Shown: positions 11,736 to 23,882, numbered from the stretch's first letter. The stretch: 64,000 nucleotides of DNA from Labia minor (GCA_963082975.1 OY720348.1:67977719-68041718), one strand, 5' to 3'. The notes: generated from the letters alone by a model not told the origin. Program-made: numbers and translations.

Positions 11736-12233
11736 ATATATCTCAAATAACTTTTTATTATTATTATAACTCTTGCTTTTATTAGAAATCCAAATGTCAA
11801 TTTTAATAATTTCATTTTTTTTATCACCCCTTGGGGGAAAAAAATTAAATTTAAAAAGTTTTATGAAATTGTATAAAAAAAAAATTAAATTTGGTTTGAT
11901 CAATAAAATCTTAACTTCCTAATTATAATTAAGTTATTTCTTGGAGATTAAAAATTTCTAATTAGATAATAATGTCTAATTGGAAAATTAATATTTCAAG
12001 GTTCATGGAATTCAAGCAGTAGAAGTTTATATTTATATGTATAGATGATGTTTTCTATATATTATAACTTTAGTTAATAGTAGATGTTCAGACCGCCTTC
12101 GGCGCTCTTTGCATTTGGACACTGCCTCCTGTCCCCCAAAGTAATTCTTATTATTTCGTTGAAAAACTGTGTGTAGTAGATTTTAATTGATTTTATTTGA
12201 AGTAATATATTATAACATTCATTTCTTTTTTAG

Positions 12234-12293
12234 TCGAAGCACTTCTGAAATTCGCTTTTCGGTATGGCCATCAGCTCGTTCTTCGGTTCCGAC
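12234..12293 (-). mobile_element. Mariner fragment
   Basis: About 60 bp match the C-terminal transposase region of the neighbouring mariner (compare 12736-12795) and stop abruptly at the next repeat, so an older mariner was broken here. Confidence 0.7.
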
Positions 12294-12296
12294 TTT

Positions 12297-12590
12297 ATTT
12301 ATTGTATATTTATTGATTAGTTATTTATTGAATAGATTGTTTTTGGTCTAAAAGGAAATTTCATTCTTTCCAAGTGATCTTGCCGGGGAGCGTGGAGTCT
12401 GACACAATGGAATCGGTCAGGATTCAGTAATTTAGTGTTTGCCTGGTTGTGCCCCGGCGAAGAAGATAAAATTCTCCCTGTAGGGATTGCTTGGACATAA
12501 ATGAAATTTTTATCTTGTCCGATTGATGATTTCTTTAAGACAGAAATGGCCGTATTAATCTTCAAATAATAATAATAATAAAATTAAACT
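12297..12590 (-). repeat. Retroposon-like repeat X, copy 1
   Basis: This is a roughly 290-bp unit almost identical to 20350-20640. On the minus strand it ends in an (AATA)n-like tail, which suggests a retroposed 3' end. The minus-strand ORF is open for 82 codons but resembles nothing I recognise. It is joined to mariner sequence in both copies. Confidence 0.65.
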
Positions 12591-12606
12591 ATATATATTA
12601 TATATA

Positions 12607-13493
12607 CGAGGTTTGTTCAAAAGAAAAGCTGAATTTTGAATTATTTCGAAAAGTATTTATTTATTCATTCATATTGTCGCCTTCAAAGTTATTCCCCTCA
12701 GATATAATGCGCATATGCCAGCACTTCTTCTAATCGTCGAAGCACTTCTGAAATGCACTTTTCAGTATGGCCATCTGCTCGTTCTTCGGTTCTGACTTTA
12801 TCTCATCCATTGTGGCAAAACGCCTTTCTTTCATTGGTCTCTTCAGTTTTGAGAATAGGAAAAAGTCGCAGGGAGCCAAATCTGGTGAATATGGTGGTTG
12901 AGGCATGATTACGGTGTTGTTTTTGGACAAAAAATCACGAACAAGTAATGATGTGTGAGCTGGTGCATTATCGTGATGTAGAATCCATGATTTGTTTTTC
13001 CACAAATCCGAACGTTGCTTCACACAAACGTTGCATTACTTCCTTGTAACATTCCTTATTAACAATACGACTTGTTGGCAAGAACTCATGATGCACCACG
13101 CCATTGTAATCGAAGAAAACAGTGAGCAAAACCTTCACATTGGATCGAACTTGGCGTGCTTTTTTAAAGCGCTTGTACCACTTATAAACATATTTTTGTG
13201 ACAAAGTAGACTAACTGACATTAACTGACTTAACATTTTAAGTGCGTTGGAGCACTTTATTCCATTTTTAACGCAAAATTTAATACAGATTCTTTAAAAA
13301 ATCGTAGAACACACTAAAACGTGACTAACTTTTTCAGTTGTGTCAAAAACAAATTACTAATCCAAAATTGCTGATAATGTCAACATATGAGAAACATATA
13401 TGTACCAACTTAACAAAAAAAAAAAAAAATCGATAATCGAATGTACACAGCCCGAGAAAATTCAAAATTCAAAATTCTTTTAAACAGACCTTG
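12607..13493 (-). pseudogene. Internally deleted mariner, transposase remnant
   Basis: TA dinucleotides flank an 887-bp element whose ends (CGAGGTTTGTTCAAAAGAA and its diverged complement ending CAGACCTTG) form short inverted repeats. The minus strand encodes VFFDYNGVVHHEF (about 13110-13150), a frame break, WKNKSWILHHDNAPAHTSLL (about 12940-13000) and YSPDLAPCDFFLFSKLKRPM (about 12830-12890). The second and third catalytic aspartates are kept with D34D spacing. The helix-turn-helix region and the first aspartate are deleted. It could be moved in trans if matching transposase existed, but is not autonomous. Confidence 0.9.
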
Positions 13494-14100
13494 TATATGT
13501 TATATTGGATTATAATATTTCTAAATATTTATTTTGATATTCGTATTTTATTATCATTTATCGTTTATTGAATAAGTTTTTTAATAATGAAATATAAGGA
13601 AATCTAAAAAAGTTATAAACTTGAGATATTTAATAAAATTAATACCGACTTTTCCCAACTCATTTAGTCTCCCCAAACAGACAAAAATTTAAATAAATTA
13701 AAATATTTATTTTTATAATTTAATTACAATTTAATTTAAATTTGTATGGCATAATAATTGATATAATCAAATATTGAATGTTTTTAGTTGTGATTTAATA
13801 TTAATTTTTTATTTAATATAAAATCACTAAAGTAAATTTAATAAATAATAAAGTAAATTTAATAAATAAAAAAGAAACTTTCAAAATTGTTTTGTTTATG
13901 TTTAAATTTATAGAATTTATCTAATTTTTTTTTTAATTTCAAATTATTTAATTAATCTATATACCTATATAAAGATTTTTGTCTGCCTCTAGTAGACTTT
14001 TATTACTTCAGGGGACATCCAAGGAAGACAGTGTGAATCGTTATTTTATAGGTTCCGAGGACAAATAAGAAACGGAATCTTCTCTGGTGTGCTCAATCTT
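13494..14100. other. AT-rich spacer
   Basis: No gene seen. The sequence is mostly poly(A/T) and short AT repeats. Confidence 0.4.
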
Positions 14101-14136
14101 TTAATTTCTCGCTTTGAGTTGAGATAAGTAGTAATT

Positions 14137-14335
14137 TTGGCTGGGCTCTCTGCCCTTGGGCTATTTTATAAATACTCATCAATTGCACTTGAGGAGGTGT
14201 TCTTCTATCCAGATGGCGACGGAGCGGCATTTAGGCGCCTTAATGCCGCTTTGAAGGGGGCTGGAAAAAGTAGACGATCTTGGCGAGCAGCCGACTATAT
14301 TTCTCTCCTCGAATTCAAATTCACACTACCATTTT
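14137..14335 (+). other. Less AT-rich block, possible promoter and exon
   Basis: About 200 bp stand out as GC-richer than the surroundings and carry a TTTTATAAATAC TATA-like element at about 14164-14175. An open frame runs through it (from GCTGGGCTCTCTGCC near 14141), but its product is unrecognised and runs into a T-tract. Such islands also mark the two micropeptide exons and LNX exon 1, so a transcribed exon is possible. No splice donor is convincing. Confidence 0.25.
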
Positions 14336-14499
14336 TTTTTTTTTTTATTTTTTTTTTATAAATTTTTTTATAGGTGTCATTATATACATGCAAACTGGAT
14401 CCAATTTTCCTTTGCCAAAAATTTACATCCCTACTGCAATATTAATCAGATTTTTAAAATATTACTACTATTGATTGTCATTACTTTAGCGTTTCTATT

Positions 14500-14660
14500 T
14501 TACAAGGAGATGGCAAGAATTGTAAAGTCGATTTTTAAAATATTTATGACATTTCATACTTTTTTCCAAAATTTTTTTCAATTTGGTTCAACAAAAAAAA
14601 AAAAAAAAGTAAAATGTCCTGATTTGGTGTTTTTAAAAAATGGTCACCTTATATATATAT
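14500..14660. repeat. AT-rich monomer repeat fragment
   Basis: It contains the CCAAAATTTTTTTC / AATTTGGTTC unit and the end motif TTTGGTGTTTTTAAAAAATG, also found inverted at 19740-19870 and at the right end of the array at 22840-22866. Confidence 0.6.
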
Positions 14661-14707
14661 ATACAATTTGTTATTATAATAAAATTATATTTATATACTC
14701 TTATATA

Positions 14708-15150
14708 CGAGGGTGGGGTGAAAAGTTCCCGGCCTGACCAAGAAAATCGATGTTTTTAAATTTTTTTTTTCCTTTATTTTTCAACATTCAAGATAGCTGA
14801 GACTTGTACGATGACAGCTGAAAGTGTGCGAAATATTTTGCAGAACCATTTGAACATGGAAAACTGTGTGCAAGGTGGGTGCCGCGTTTGCTAACGTTAG
14901 ACCAAAAACTGCTTCGAAAAACCATTTCTACCGACAATACGACAAGCTAATATTTTTACCTTCGCGGCCTGCAAACGGCGAGAGTTCTAATCTCTGCCAA
15001 ACACGATTTTTTTTTAAGTATTATATATTTGAGAAATGTATCAGTGTTGATGGAGATTATGTTGAAAAATAAAGCAGCAAAAACAAAAAAAAAAAAATTA
15101 AAAAACATCGATTTTCTTGGTCAGGCCGGAAACTTTTCACCCCACCCTCG
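14708..15150 (+). mobile_element. Mariner-derived MITE 1 with SINE-like insert
   Basis: Inverted repeats of about 45-50 bp begin CGAGGGTGGGGTGAAAAGTT and end with the complement. Between them lies a mariner transposase N-terminus (an AESVRNILQNHLNM-like helix, then VPRLLTLDQKLLRK) and a C-terminal stub (CISVDGDYVEK). A roughly 90-bp tRNA-like segment (14941-15030) is wedged in and recurs just outside at about 15315-15405. Confidence 0.88.
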
Positions 15151-15159
15151 TGGTTCATT

Positions 15160-15410
15160 CGATAGAGTACGTTGAGGGATGAAAATGTGTAAAGGGATTT
15201 GTGTGAATGGGCCCTAATTATCGCAAATTTCGCAGTTAAAGTTTCATTTTTCGCGGACGTTACTCCACAATAGTTATAGTACTAATGGAAAATGTGAAGC
15301 ATGTTGGGTAAACAAGATAATATTTTTGTCTTCGCGGCCTGCAAACGGCGAGAGTTCGTATCTCTGTCAAACAAGATTTTTTTTTTTTAAGTATTATATA
15401 TTTTTTTTTT
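15160..15410 (+). mobile_element. Probable tRNA-derived SINE
   Basis: A head with GGTTCATTCGATAGAGTA near 15152-15170 is followed by a segment with a B-box-like AGAGTTCGTATCTCT (about 15350-15364) and a T-rich tail. The 3' 90 bp are repeated inside the adjacent mariner MITE. Boundaries are approximate. Confidence 0.45.
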
Positions 15411-15691
15411 ACAAATTTATTAATTTTTATTATTTTTAAAAGGCAAATTAAACTAATAATTATGCTAATTAATTTTTTGTTTATACATTTTCATTCCTCA
15501 ACTTACTATATCCAATGAACTATGACTCATTTAAACATCGATTTTATAATTCTTTCCATCTCCTTGTTAGTAACCCAAAGAGGATTTTAATCTCCCCCCC
15601 CCCCCACACTCACCCCGCATAGACTGTAGAACCAGACTTTTTAAAGGGTCATTGGTAAAGAAGAACTTTTAAAACAGGACAACACGTAGAG

Positions 15692-15982
15692 CAGGGGTCG
15701 GCAACCAGGTGCTCGTGGACACCAGGTTGCCCGCAAAGACTTTTCAAGTGCCCGGGAAGCCATTTAAAGTGCCAGCATTCAAATGTTTTTCGATCAGGCC
15801 TTTAAATACTTTTTTTAAATGTTTTCAATATGGTTCTAACAAAAATAGGTAAAATGTTTTTGTGATCAGGCTCTTAAACATTTCGATTTTTCAATATGGT
15901 TCTAAGTATCACCAAGAGTGCCCACTCCTATTATATTATTTCAGAAATGTGCCCGACTATTGAAAAAAGTTGCCGATCCCTG
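15692..15982. mobile_element. hAT-type MITE, exact 8-bp TSD
   Basis: It starts CAGGGGTCGGCAACC and ends GTTGCCGATCCCTG. ACGTAGAG flanks both sides exactly (15684-15691 and 15983-15990). The interior contains two AT-rich monomers (GGTTCTAAC / TTTCGATTTTT). Confidence 0.93.
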
Positions 15983-16199
15983 ACGTAGAGGGTATAAAAT
16001 TAAAAATATCGCACTGAAATTATGAATTTATACATTTTTTAATAATGGTATTTGTCTAAGCACTTAATATGACTTATCCAGTCCCAATTTCGATCAATTA
16101 ACTCAGGTCTTTACGGTCCTAGACTCATCCTAAGTCTCAATCGGATCGTTATGTGATACATAACAACTAATGTACGTTATATCTTTACTCTTAACCCAA

Positions 16200-16530
16200 A
16201 CCTGCTCCTCTGATATCAACCGACGCAACCAGGCGGTTAACCACTCACACGGCAGTAGATCCTGATAGATCTATAAACTAATCCTGGTATTTATTGTCAT
16301 TGTTGTACCATTCTCTTATCATCATAATATGCAGTCTCTTTTTCGAATTCGAGAATATTGCTAAATTTTTTCGCCTTGTGTTTGGTTTGGTTCAATGAAC
16401 GAACACATCCTTCCGTTTACCTTCAAGTGCTGTTACATAGCATTCACCAACGGGGTAGTGTGGTCCTTTGCTAACGACGACTCACCCCTGTCGGCCGCCA
16501 GTACTGGGGATTTGACTCCCTACACCGTAA
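16200..16530. repeat. tRNA-like SINE pieces
   Basis: On the plus strand GGGGTAGTGTGGTCC (16452-16466) and GGGGATTTGACTCCC (16506-16520) resemble A and B boxes of a tRNA-derived SINE, with CTCACCCCTGTCGGCCGCC between them. On the minus strand around 16226-16255 a second tRNA-like head (GTGTGAGTGGTTAACCG) is seen. Element ends are unclear. Confidence 0.45.
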
Positions 16531-16789
16531 TCCTATTCGTTTTCTCAATGTCCACTTCATAATGATGTCTTCCATAATCATGTGGTTTATTTCGGAGTTT
16601 TTCTAATAGACTTGTTGCCGTCTCTATTGCTGCCAATCTGTCCAATCGTTAAATTTTGGTTCCCTCCGGGTATTTCATTTCTTTGATTTTTTTGAGGTTT
16701 TACTTCATCGTCAATGGAATTCAATATTTAATTAAAAACATTGAGAATTACCTAAATTAAAAATTTTTCATTTTAATATATGCCATATT

Positions 16790-16960
16790 GTCTAGTGACA
16801 AAAACGGGACGATGTTATGCAATATGGAATGAAAAGAGACCGAGAAATATTGTAAAAGGAAAGTTTTTTTGGAATTAAAAAAGGAATCCACTGGCAAAGT
16901 TTCATCCAAATCCCGTTTTGTAGACCCCCTTCTAATTCTCAACTCTTGCAATATTATAGT
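16790..16960. repeat. Dispersed repeat R, copy 1
   Basis: It shares GAATTAAAAAAGGAATCC and CAAAGTTTCATC with 34530-34640 and, inverted, with 32505-32610. It is a short unclassified interspersed repeat; ORFs over it are chance. Confidence 0.6.
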
Positions 16961-17565
16961 ACCGGTTGTAAATAGAAACAGTGCTGTCTCCTATAAACTA
17001 AGTTCTCCCTTTCTTTTCTTCATTTTTAATTTATCTATATATCATGGCATTAAATCGTATGTATTTTTGTATTTTTTTTCAACTTTCCATTATAATTATT
17101 TATTTTGATGTTCCAATTAATTATATATCATTTGTATAAATTTGATTATTTTCTTTATTATCAAAGGTTATAATTAAACTAGTTTAGTAATCTTTCAACA
17201 GTTAGTTTATTACTAGTAATTTAAATTATTCTATTTCAAAATTGACAAGGGTAAACCGAGAAAGAAAATAGAAAAGACAAAGTAAAGTTTTATTTATGAT
17301 GTCTTTCATGTTTCAAACACATACAAACAAACAAAATGAAAATATACCTTTTAATATATTTATATTAGGTTTAAAGAAATTCTATATTTAAATATTACAA
17401 AAAATTTTGTGTAAAATATTATATATAATATATGGTCCGTATATCCTATTTTTTTATATTTTCAATGAACTTTTATGATTTTAAAATGTATTCTATTTAT
17501 ATAAATATATATATTTAATGTATATTATATTTATTCCATTCAATTATTTTGTCCATTAATCTTAA

Positions 17566-18470
17566 GTACCTGGTTCACCGAACCACCGCTCAAATAATTT
17601 AAATTTAAAACAACATAAATTAAAGAAAAAATAAAGAAAAAATAGTCATAAAACATACATAAAGTATCTATTAATGCAAGGAAAGACAAGAGTATGGTCT
17701 GTGAATATAACATAATATATATTTTGTAATTTTATTTTATTTATATTATTTTGTATTTAAGGATGCGCTCTCTGACGTAGATGCTGACATCATTTAAATT
17801 TCTTATTTTAAATTAAGAAAAAACTAATAAACATGATTTTTCCCGAGGCTGAAACCAATACGATCGATTTTTCTTTATAAATATTATCTATGGTGTAAAT
17901 TTCAATTATATCCTTCGGGCGGTTTAATATTTCAAAAAGCCAAATATATATATATACATATATTTATCTTATCCTATTATACTAGCAAAAATTATATATA
18001 TATATATTTATATTTTTGTAATATTAAACCTCCCGAAGGATTTATTTGAAATTCACACCAAAGATAATATTTATAAAGAAAAATCGATCGTATTGGTTTC
18101 AGCCTCGGGAAAAATCATGTTTATTAGTTTTTCTGAATTTAAAATAGGAATTTTAATAATAAAAAAATGGAGCCGGATAGCGCTTCCTTAAATACAAAAT
18201 ATTATAAGTAAAATAAAATTAACATATTAATTTGAATAATATTACGAAATATATATTATGTTCTATCCACAGGCCATACTTTTCTGTCTTTCAGTGCATT
18301 AATATGTACGTTTAAGAGCTGTATGTTTTATGACTACTTTTTTTAATTTATGTTCTTTTAAATTATTTGAAATTGTTTTATATATTTTGTCGTTTATTTA
18401 TTTTAAATAATAATCTTAATCATAAGAAATAATTTTTTTAAAGTACCGAGCCGCGGCTCGGTGAACCAGA
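17566..18470. repeat. Family B large palindrome (0.9 kb)
   Basis: The left arm (from GTACCTGGTTCACCGAACC at 17566) is repeated inverted as the right arm ending at 18470, meeting around 17985. The arms share CTGAAACCAATACGATCGAT and the ATTTAAGG-GCGCT region. The left arm lacks about 70 bp present in the right. Single-arm copies lie at 30541-31130 and 49889-50402. This is either a foldback element or two head-to-head copies. Confidence 0.75.
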
Positions 18471-19215
18471 AAATATATATATATACAATTTTTGCTACTA
18501 TAATATAATAAGATAAGATATAGTGATTTGATTTTGATGAATTTTATGATCCAAATCAATAAATTTAAACAAATCCAGTACGAAAAAAGTTTCAATATAC
18601 AAAAGAATTTGATAAAATGATATAATATTGTTTATAATGGGTTATTGAATAAAATATTGATAATTGAATGGAATTAATCAATTTAAGTATATATATATAT
18701 ATTGATTCGCATATCGAAGTTGCAAGGTAACCGGCTATTTTTAGTGAATAGCTCCTTTCCTCTTGATCAGCCAGATGATCAAGTGACAAGAGGCATCAGG
18801 ATGGTTGTTTGCAATCATTCGTTTCCAGAAATAAGAATTGGCATGTCGTAACCCAGCAAAAGAGCTCGGAGTCATATTTAGTAGGCCCAGAAGAAATCAC
18901 TAGCACCAATATTTTTTCATTCGAAGCTTTTTACTGTGCTAAAATAGCTTTTTTATGTCATGGATTTTTCAAGACACAACTGACTTCAAAGCTAATTTTT
19001 AAATCAATTTTATTTTTATTTTTTTTTTTTTTTTATCAACAAACGCTAGTATAATTATTGATATAAAGCTATAATAACTGAAACAAATAGTTAAAAGTGT
19101 CTTCTATCGAGACATGAATACTGTCATTGAATAAAAATTTTAATGAAATTGACACAAAAAACCAATTTATAATAAAAATAAATATTTAAGATAAATGTAT
19201 TATAATATTATATTA

Positions 19216-19681
19216 CGAGGGTGGGGTGATAAGTTTCCGGCCTGACCAAGAAAAACGATATTTTTAAATTGTTTTTTTTTGCTTTATTATTCACCATTCA
19301 AGATAGCTGAGACCTGTACGATGTCAGCTGAACGTGTGCGAAATATTTTGAAAAACCATTTGAACATGGAAAAGCTGTGTGCAAGGTGGGTGCCGCGTTT
19401 GCTAACGTTAGACCAAAAAATGCTTCGAAAAACAATTTCCACCGACAATTTGGCGCTGTAGGCGTAATCCAAACGAAGTTTTGCGTCGATTCATAACTAT
19501 TGATGAGACTTAAATTAAATTAAATTAATTAATTAATTAATTAAAATAATTAACTAAATTAGAACACCGTTATGAGAAATGTATCAGTGTTAATGGAGAT
19601 TATGTTGAAAAATAAAGTAAAAAAAAAATTTAAAAACATCATTTTTCTTGGTCAGGCCGGAAACTTTTCACCCCACCCTCG
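19216..19681 (+). mobile_element. Mariner-derived MITE 2
   Basis: TA-flanked, with the same roughly 50-bp inverted termini as 14708-15150. The interior keeps SAERVRNILKNHLNMEKLCA and RWVPRLLTLDQKMLRKTIS, then an internal deletion filled with AATT repeats and the YECISV-type C-terminal stub. Non-autonomous. Confidence 0.92.
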
Positions 19682-19739
19682 TATATAAATATAATTTTAT
19701 TATAATATACAAATTGTATATATATATATATATATATAT

Positions 19740-19937
19740 ATAAGGCGACCATTTTTTGAAAACACCAAATCAGGACATTTTACCTTTTTTTTTTGATCCA
19801 AATTGAAAAAAAATTTGGAAAAAAGTATGAAATGTCATAAATATTTCAAAAAACGGGACAGATATCAAAAAGAAGAATAGTTAGGAGAGGACACTTACAA
19901 AAGGACAGAGCTTACAAATGGAGGACTGTCACCTTAA
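19740..19937. repeat. Short inverted-end repeat with AT-rich monomer
   Basis: It begins AAGGCGACCATTTTTTG and ends GACTGTCACCTT, which suggests a short terminal inverted repeat. The interior has the shared monomer. It is bounded on both sides by TA microsatellites, so the target duplication cannot be read. Confidence 0.5.
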
Positions 19938-20349
19938 TATATATATATATATATCTATATATATATATATATATATCTTGAAAACGGTACATAGAATTTT
20001 TATAAAATTTACCTAATAGCGACTTTTGAATGCGAAAATTCGATCTATATATCTCAGATTAAAGTAATTAAGCTAATTAAAAGGCGTCAAGAAATATTAA
20101 AGGATAAATAATTCAAAACATTGCATTGGTTCAAGCTGGTTTATTAATTTGACTTTAGTAATTTAAACTAAATAGCCATACAAAATATATACAATTTTTT
20201 TTATTTATTTAATTGTAAATATAAATTTTTGTTTTTGTTATTATTTTTTTTATTATTATATTCTAGTCATGTTCAATGGGGACCCCTTTATAGTCGCTTA
20301 TTTGAGCGAGAATATTTTTTATTATTTATTCGTCTATCTATTTATTTAT

Positions 20350-20640
20350 TTATTGTATATTTATTGATTAGTTATTTATTGAATAGATTGTTTTTGGTCT
20401 AAAAGGAAATTTCATTCTTTCCAAGTGATCTTGCCGGGGAGCGTGGAGTCTGACACAATGGAATCGGTCAGGATTCAGTAATTGACTGTTTGCCTGGCTG
20501 TGCCCCGGCGGAGAAGATAAAATTCTCCCTGTAGGGATTGCTTGGACATAAATGAAATTTTTATCTTGTCCGATTGATGATTTCTTTAAGACACAAATGG
20601 CCGTAGTTGCTTACCTCAATCTTCAAATAATAATAATAAA
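20350..20640 (-). repeat. Retroposon-like repeat X, copy 2
   Basis: Near-identical to 12297-12590, with a TTTA-rich tail at its left side. It joins directly to the interior of the next mariner with no mariner left end between them. Confidence 0.65.
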
Positions 20641-21423
20641 ATTCTCCTCAGATATAATAATGTACATATACCAGCGCTTCTTCCAATCGCCGAAGCACTT
20701 ATGAAATGCGCTTTTCGGTATGACTATCAGCTCGTTCTTCGGTTCTGACTTCCATTGTGGCAAAACGCCTTTCTTTCATTGGTCTCTTCGGTTTTGAGAA
20801 TAGGAAAAAGTCACAGGGAGCCAATTCTGGTGAATATGGTGGTTGAGGCATGATTACGGTGTTGTTTTTGGACAAAAAATCACGAACAAGTAATGATGTG
20901 TGAGCTGGTGCATTATCGTGATGTAGAATCCATAATTTGTTTTTCCACAATATCGATCGTTTGAGCCGTATTGCTTGTCGCAAACGTTGCATTACTTCCT
21001 TGTTAACAATACGCCCTGTTGGCATGAACTCATGATGCACCACGCCATTGTAATCGAAGAAAACAGTGATCAAAACCTTGACATTGGATCGAACTTGGCG
21101 TGCTTATTTAAAGCGTTTGTACCACTTTTAAACATTTTTTTGAAACAAAGTAGACTTTGTCAACATTTTAAGTGGGTTGGAGCGCTTTATTCCATTTTTA
21201 ACGCAAAATTTAATACAGATTCTTTAAAAAATCGAAGAACACACAAAAACGTGACCAACTTTTTCAGATGTCAAAAACATAGTACTAATCCGAAATGGCT
21301 GATAACGTCAACATATTATGAGAAACATATCTGTATCAACTTAATAAAAAAAAAAAAATCGATAATCGAATGTACACAGCCCGAGAAAATTCAAAATTCA
21401 CCTTTTCTTTTGAACAGGCCTTG
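20641..21423 (-). pseudogene. Mariner remnant, 5'-truncated relative of 12607-13493
   Basis: The minus-strand ORF keeps VFFDYNGVVHHEFMPTGR, then WKNKLWILHHDNAPAHTSLL and YSPELAPCDFFLFSKPKRPM, with D34D spacing. The transposase N-terminus and first aspartate are missing. The right terminal repeat is present (ending CAGGCCTTG), but about 80 bp of the left end are missing because it abuts repeat X. Confidence 0.88.
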
Positions 21424-21455
21424 TGTGCGTGTGTGCGTGTGTGCGTGTGCGTGTG
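21424..21455. repeat. (GT)n microsatellite
   Basis: A TGTGTGCG-type run directly follows the mariner end. Confidence 0.85.
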
Positions 21456-21933
21456 TATATATTTATTTATTTATAATATTTTTTATCTCTTTAAACAATT
21501 TCTTTTATTCGAAATGATAAACATTCATATTTCATTCCTATTAACAAATAATATTGATTTATATATAAATTTATATATAAATTTCATTTGAAAACGGTAT
21601 TTTTAAAAATAATTTATTTAATTTATTAAATGATATTTAATTAATTATTAGAAAATAAACATAAAAAAATAAAGTAAAATTTATCTATTTGTGGGAATTA
21701 TATTCGAATGAATATATTTTGTAATCATTGCCGAACAAGTACGGACAGGTTCTCTGAATTAAGGTATAAATCGGTTGAATAGCGAAGGTACCCGTACAGA
21801 CAGGAAAAATTCGGATTACACTACTTTTGTATTATTCACTTAATGAAAATAAAAAGTAAGTAAAACATTTTAAATTTTTTATTAACAAATATCCAAAACC
21901 TTTTATAAATATACATACGATATGCATAAAAGG

Positions 21934-22866
21934 TTGGGTTACCCCGTTTTTAGATGCTCTGTCTCGGCGTCCCGAAAAAAGTCTTCGGGACAGCCTATTG
22001 TCCCGTTTATTTTTAAATAATTAGCATATTTCGTACTTTTTTCAAAATATTTTAAATTTGCTTCTAAAAAAACTCAAACGTTTTCTGGACTAAGCTCTTA
22101 AACATTTCCGAATTTTTTAAATTTGGTTCTAAAAAATAAAAAAAAATCGTTAAACGTTTTCTGGGCTAAGCTTTTGAACATTTCCGAATTTTTTCCAAAA
22201 TTTTTTTAAATTTGGTTCTAAAAAATAAAAAAAAAAAGGTTAAATTTTTTCTGACCTAAGCTTTTGAACATTTCCGAATTTTTTTTTAAAAATTTGCTTC
22301 TAAAAAATAAAAAAAAAAATGGTTAAACGTTTTCTGGGCTAAGCTTTTGAACATTTCCGAATTTTTGCCAAAATTTTTTTTAAATTTGGTTCTAAAAAAT
22401 AAAAAAAAAAGGTTAAATTTTTTCTGGCCTAAGCTTTTGAACATTTCCGAATTTTTTCCAAAATATTTTTAAAAATTTGCTTCTAAAAAAAAACTCAAAC
22501 GTTTTCGGGACTAAGCTCTTAAACATTTCCGAATTTTTTTTCAAAATTTTTTAAAATTTGGTTATAAAAAATAAGAAAAAAAAGTTAAACGTTTTCTGGG
22601 CTAAGCTTTTGAACATTTCCGAATTTTTTAAAATTTGGTTCTAAAAAATAAAAAACTAAGGTTAAATTTTTTCTGGCCTAAGCTTTTGAACATTTCCGAA
22701 TTTTTTCCAAAATTTTTTAAATTTGCTTCTAAAAAATAAAAAAAAAAAGTTAAACGTTTTCTGGACTAAGCTCTTAAACATTTTCGAATTTTTTTCTCTC
22801 AATTTGGTTCTAAAAAAAAAAAGGTAAAATGTTTTGATTTGGTGTTTTCAAAATATGTCCCCCCTA
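21934..22866. repeat. Tandem array of ten ~80-90 bp units flanked by 17-bp direct repeats
   Basis: About ten successive units contain TTTTGAACATTTCCGAATTT, AAATTTGGTTCTAAAAAATA and AAACGTTTTCTGGGCTAAGC, starting near 22020. A unique left head (21934-22015, including TCGGCGTCCCGAAAAAAGTC) and a right end TTTGGTGTTTTCAAAATATG frame the array. The block is bracketed by ACGATATGCATAAAAGG at 21917-21933 and 22867-22883. A 17-bp duplication is longer than hAT or mariner make and points to insertion as one unit by another mechanism. Confidence 0.8.
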
Positions 22867-23530
22867 ACGATATGCATAAAAGGGAGAATGAATGCTTTCT
22901 TTCGAGCACCCAGTGGTTGGCTGCTTATTAAAATATAATAGAATAATCTAATAGAAGGTATATTGTGCTCTTGAAGTCAAAAACGTGAAAAGGGGAATAA
23001 AATAAATAAAATAACAATTAAGTTTAATGAAATGCTTGAAGATTTCTGTATCTCAGTCAATTATCATTTCTTTTAATTCAATTACTCTTTTAATTCGTTG
23101 CAATTTTCATTTTATGAAAATTTATTTAGATCTTTCAATGGACCTCACTCCATCTCATCCACTTTTATCCTTTAAAATCTTAATTTTAATCCCTTTTCAA
23201 ATAAACTTCCTTTTCAAAATACTCTTCTTCTAATTAATCAATTTAAAAGACTATTTTGTTTCATCGTCTTAATTTTGCTTATTAATTTACAAGTGTTAAT
23301 CTCCAAGAGTTAAGTATAATATTATTGATTTAAAATTATTAGAAAACCTCGTTAATAATTAATTCAAGCTAAAAAAATATTTGTAATTTCTATTAAATTA
23401 TTTTAAATTTGGATTATCTCTATAATATATAAAATTTTTAATTATCCATTCTTATGGGAAAGTTAAAGTCAGGTATTTAATATTTTTTTATATTTACATT
23501 TTATTGTGTCATCTTCTTTCTACTTTTTAT

Positions 23531-23882
23531 TACTATCTGGCCAGAGATAGTATTGCGATCACGAAAATTTTCGATGTCGATATTTTGATGTTTTTATACG
23601 TTTTGAAGATCCCTGGGTCATTTTCACTAAGGTTGAGAAAAATGTATCTGTGTGTGTGTGTGTGTATGTAGACAAGATTACGCAAAAACGGTTGAGTACC
23701 GGAATTCATTTGTTTTAAAACTGCAAATCACGCGCCAGCATGTGACGTGGTGCCCTCAACAAAGAGCTAAACACGCGCTGGTTTAATAAATATTATTTCT
23801 TAATTTTAATTAATAATTTATAATTAATTAAATTTAATTTAAGTATAATATATGTTATTTAATCCAATTCAAAACACTCCAG
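23531..23882 (-). mobile_element. Family A repeat, deleted copy
   Basis: It has the family ends (ACTATCTGGCCAGAGATAGT and CACTCCAG) and the CA microsatellite, but the middle third is deleted. Confidence 0.75.

Noticed and set aside
20975-21517. 180-codon plus-strand ORF, longest in the window
   Set aside because: Antisense to the mariner remnant and running into the GT microsatellite; the minus strand carries the recognisable transposase motifs.
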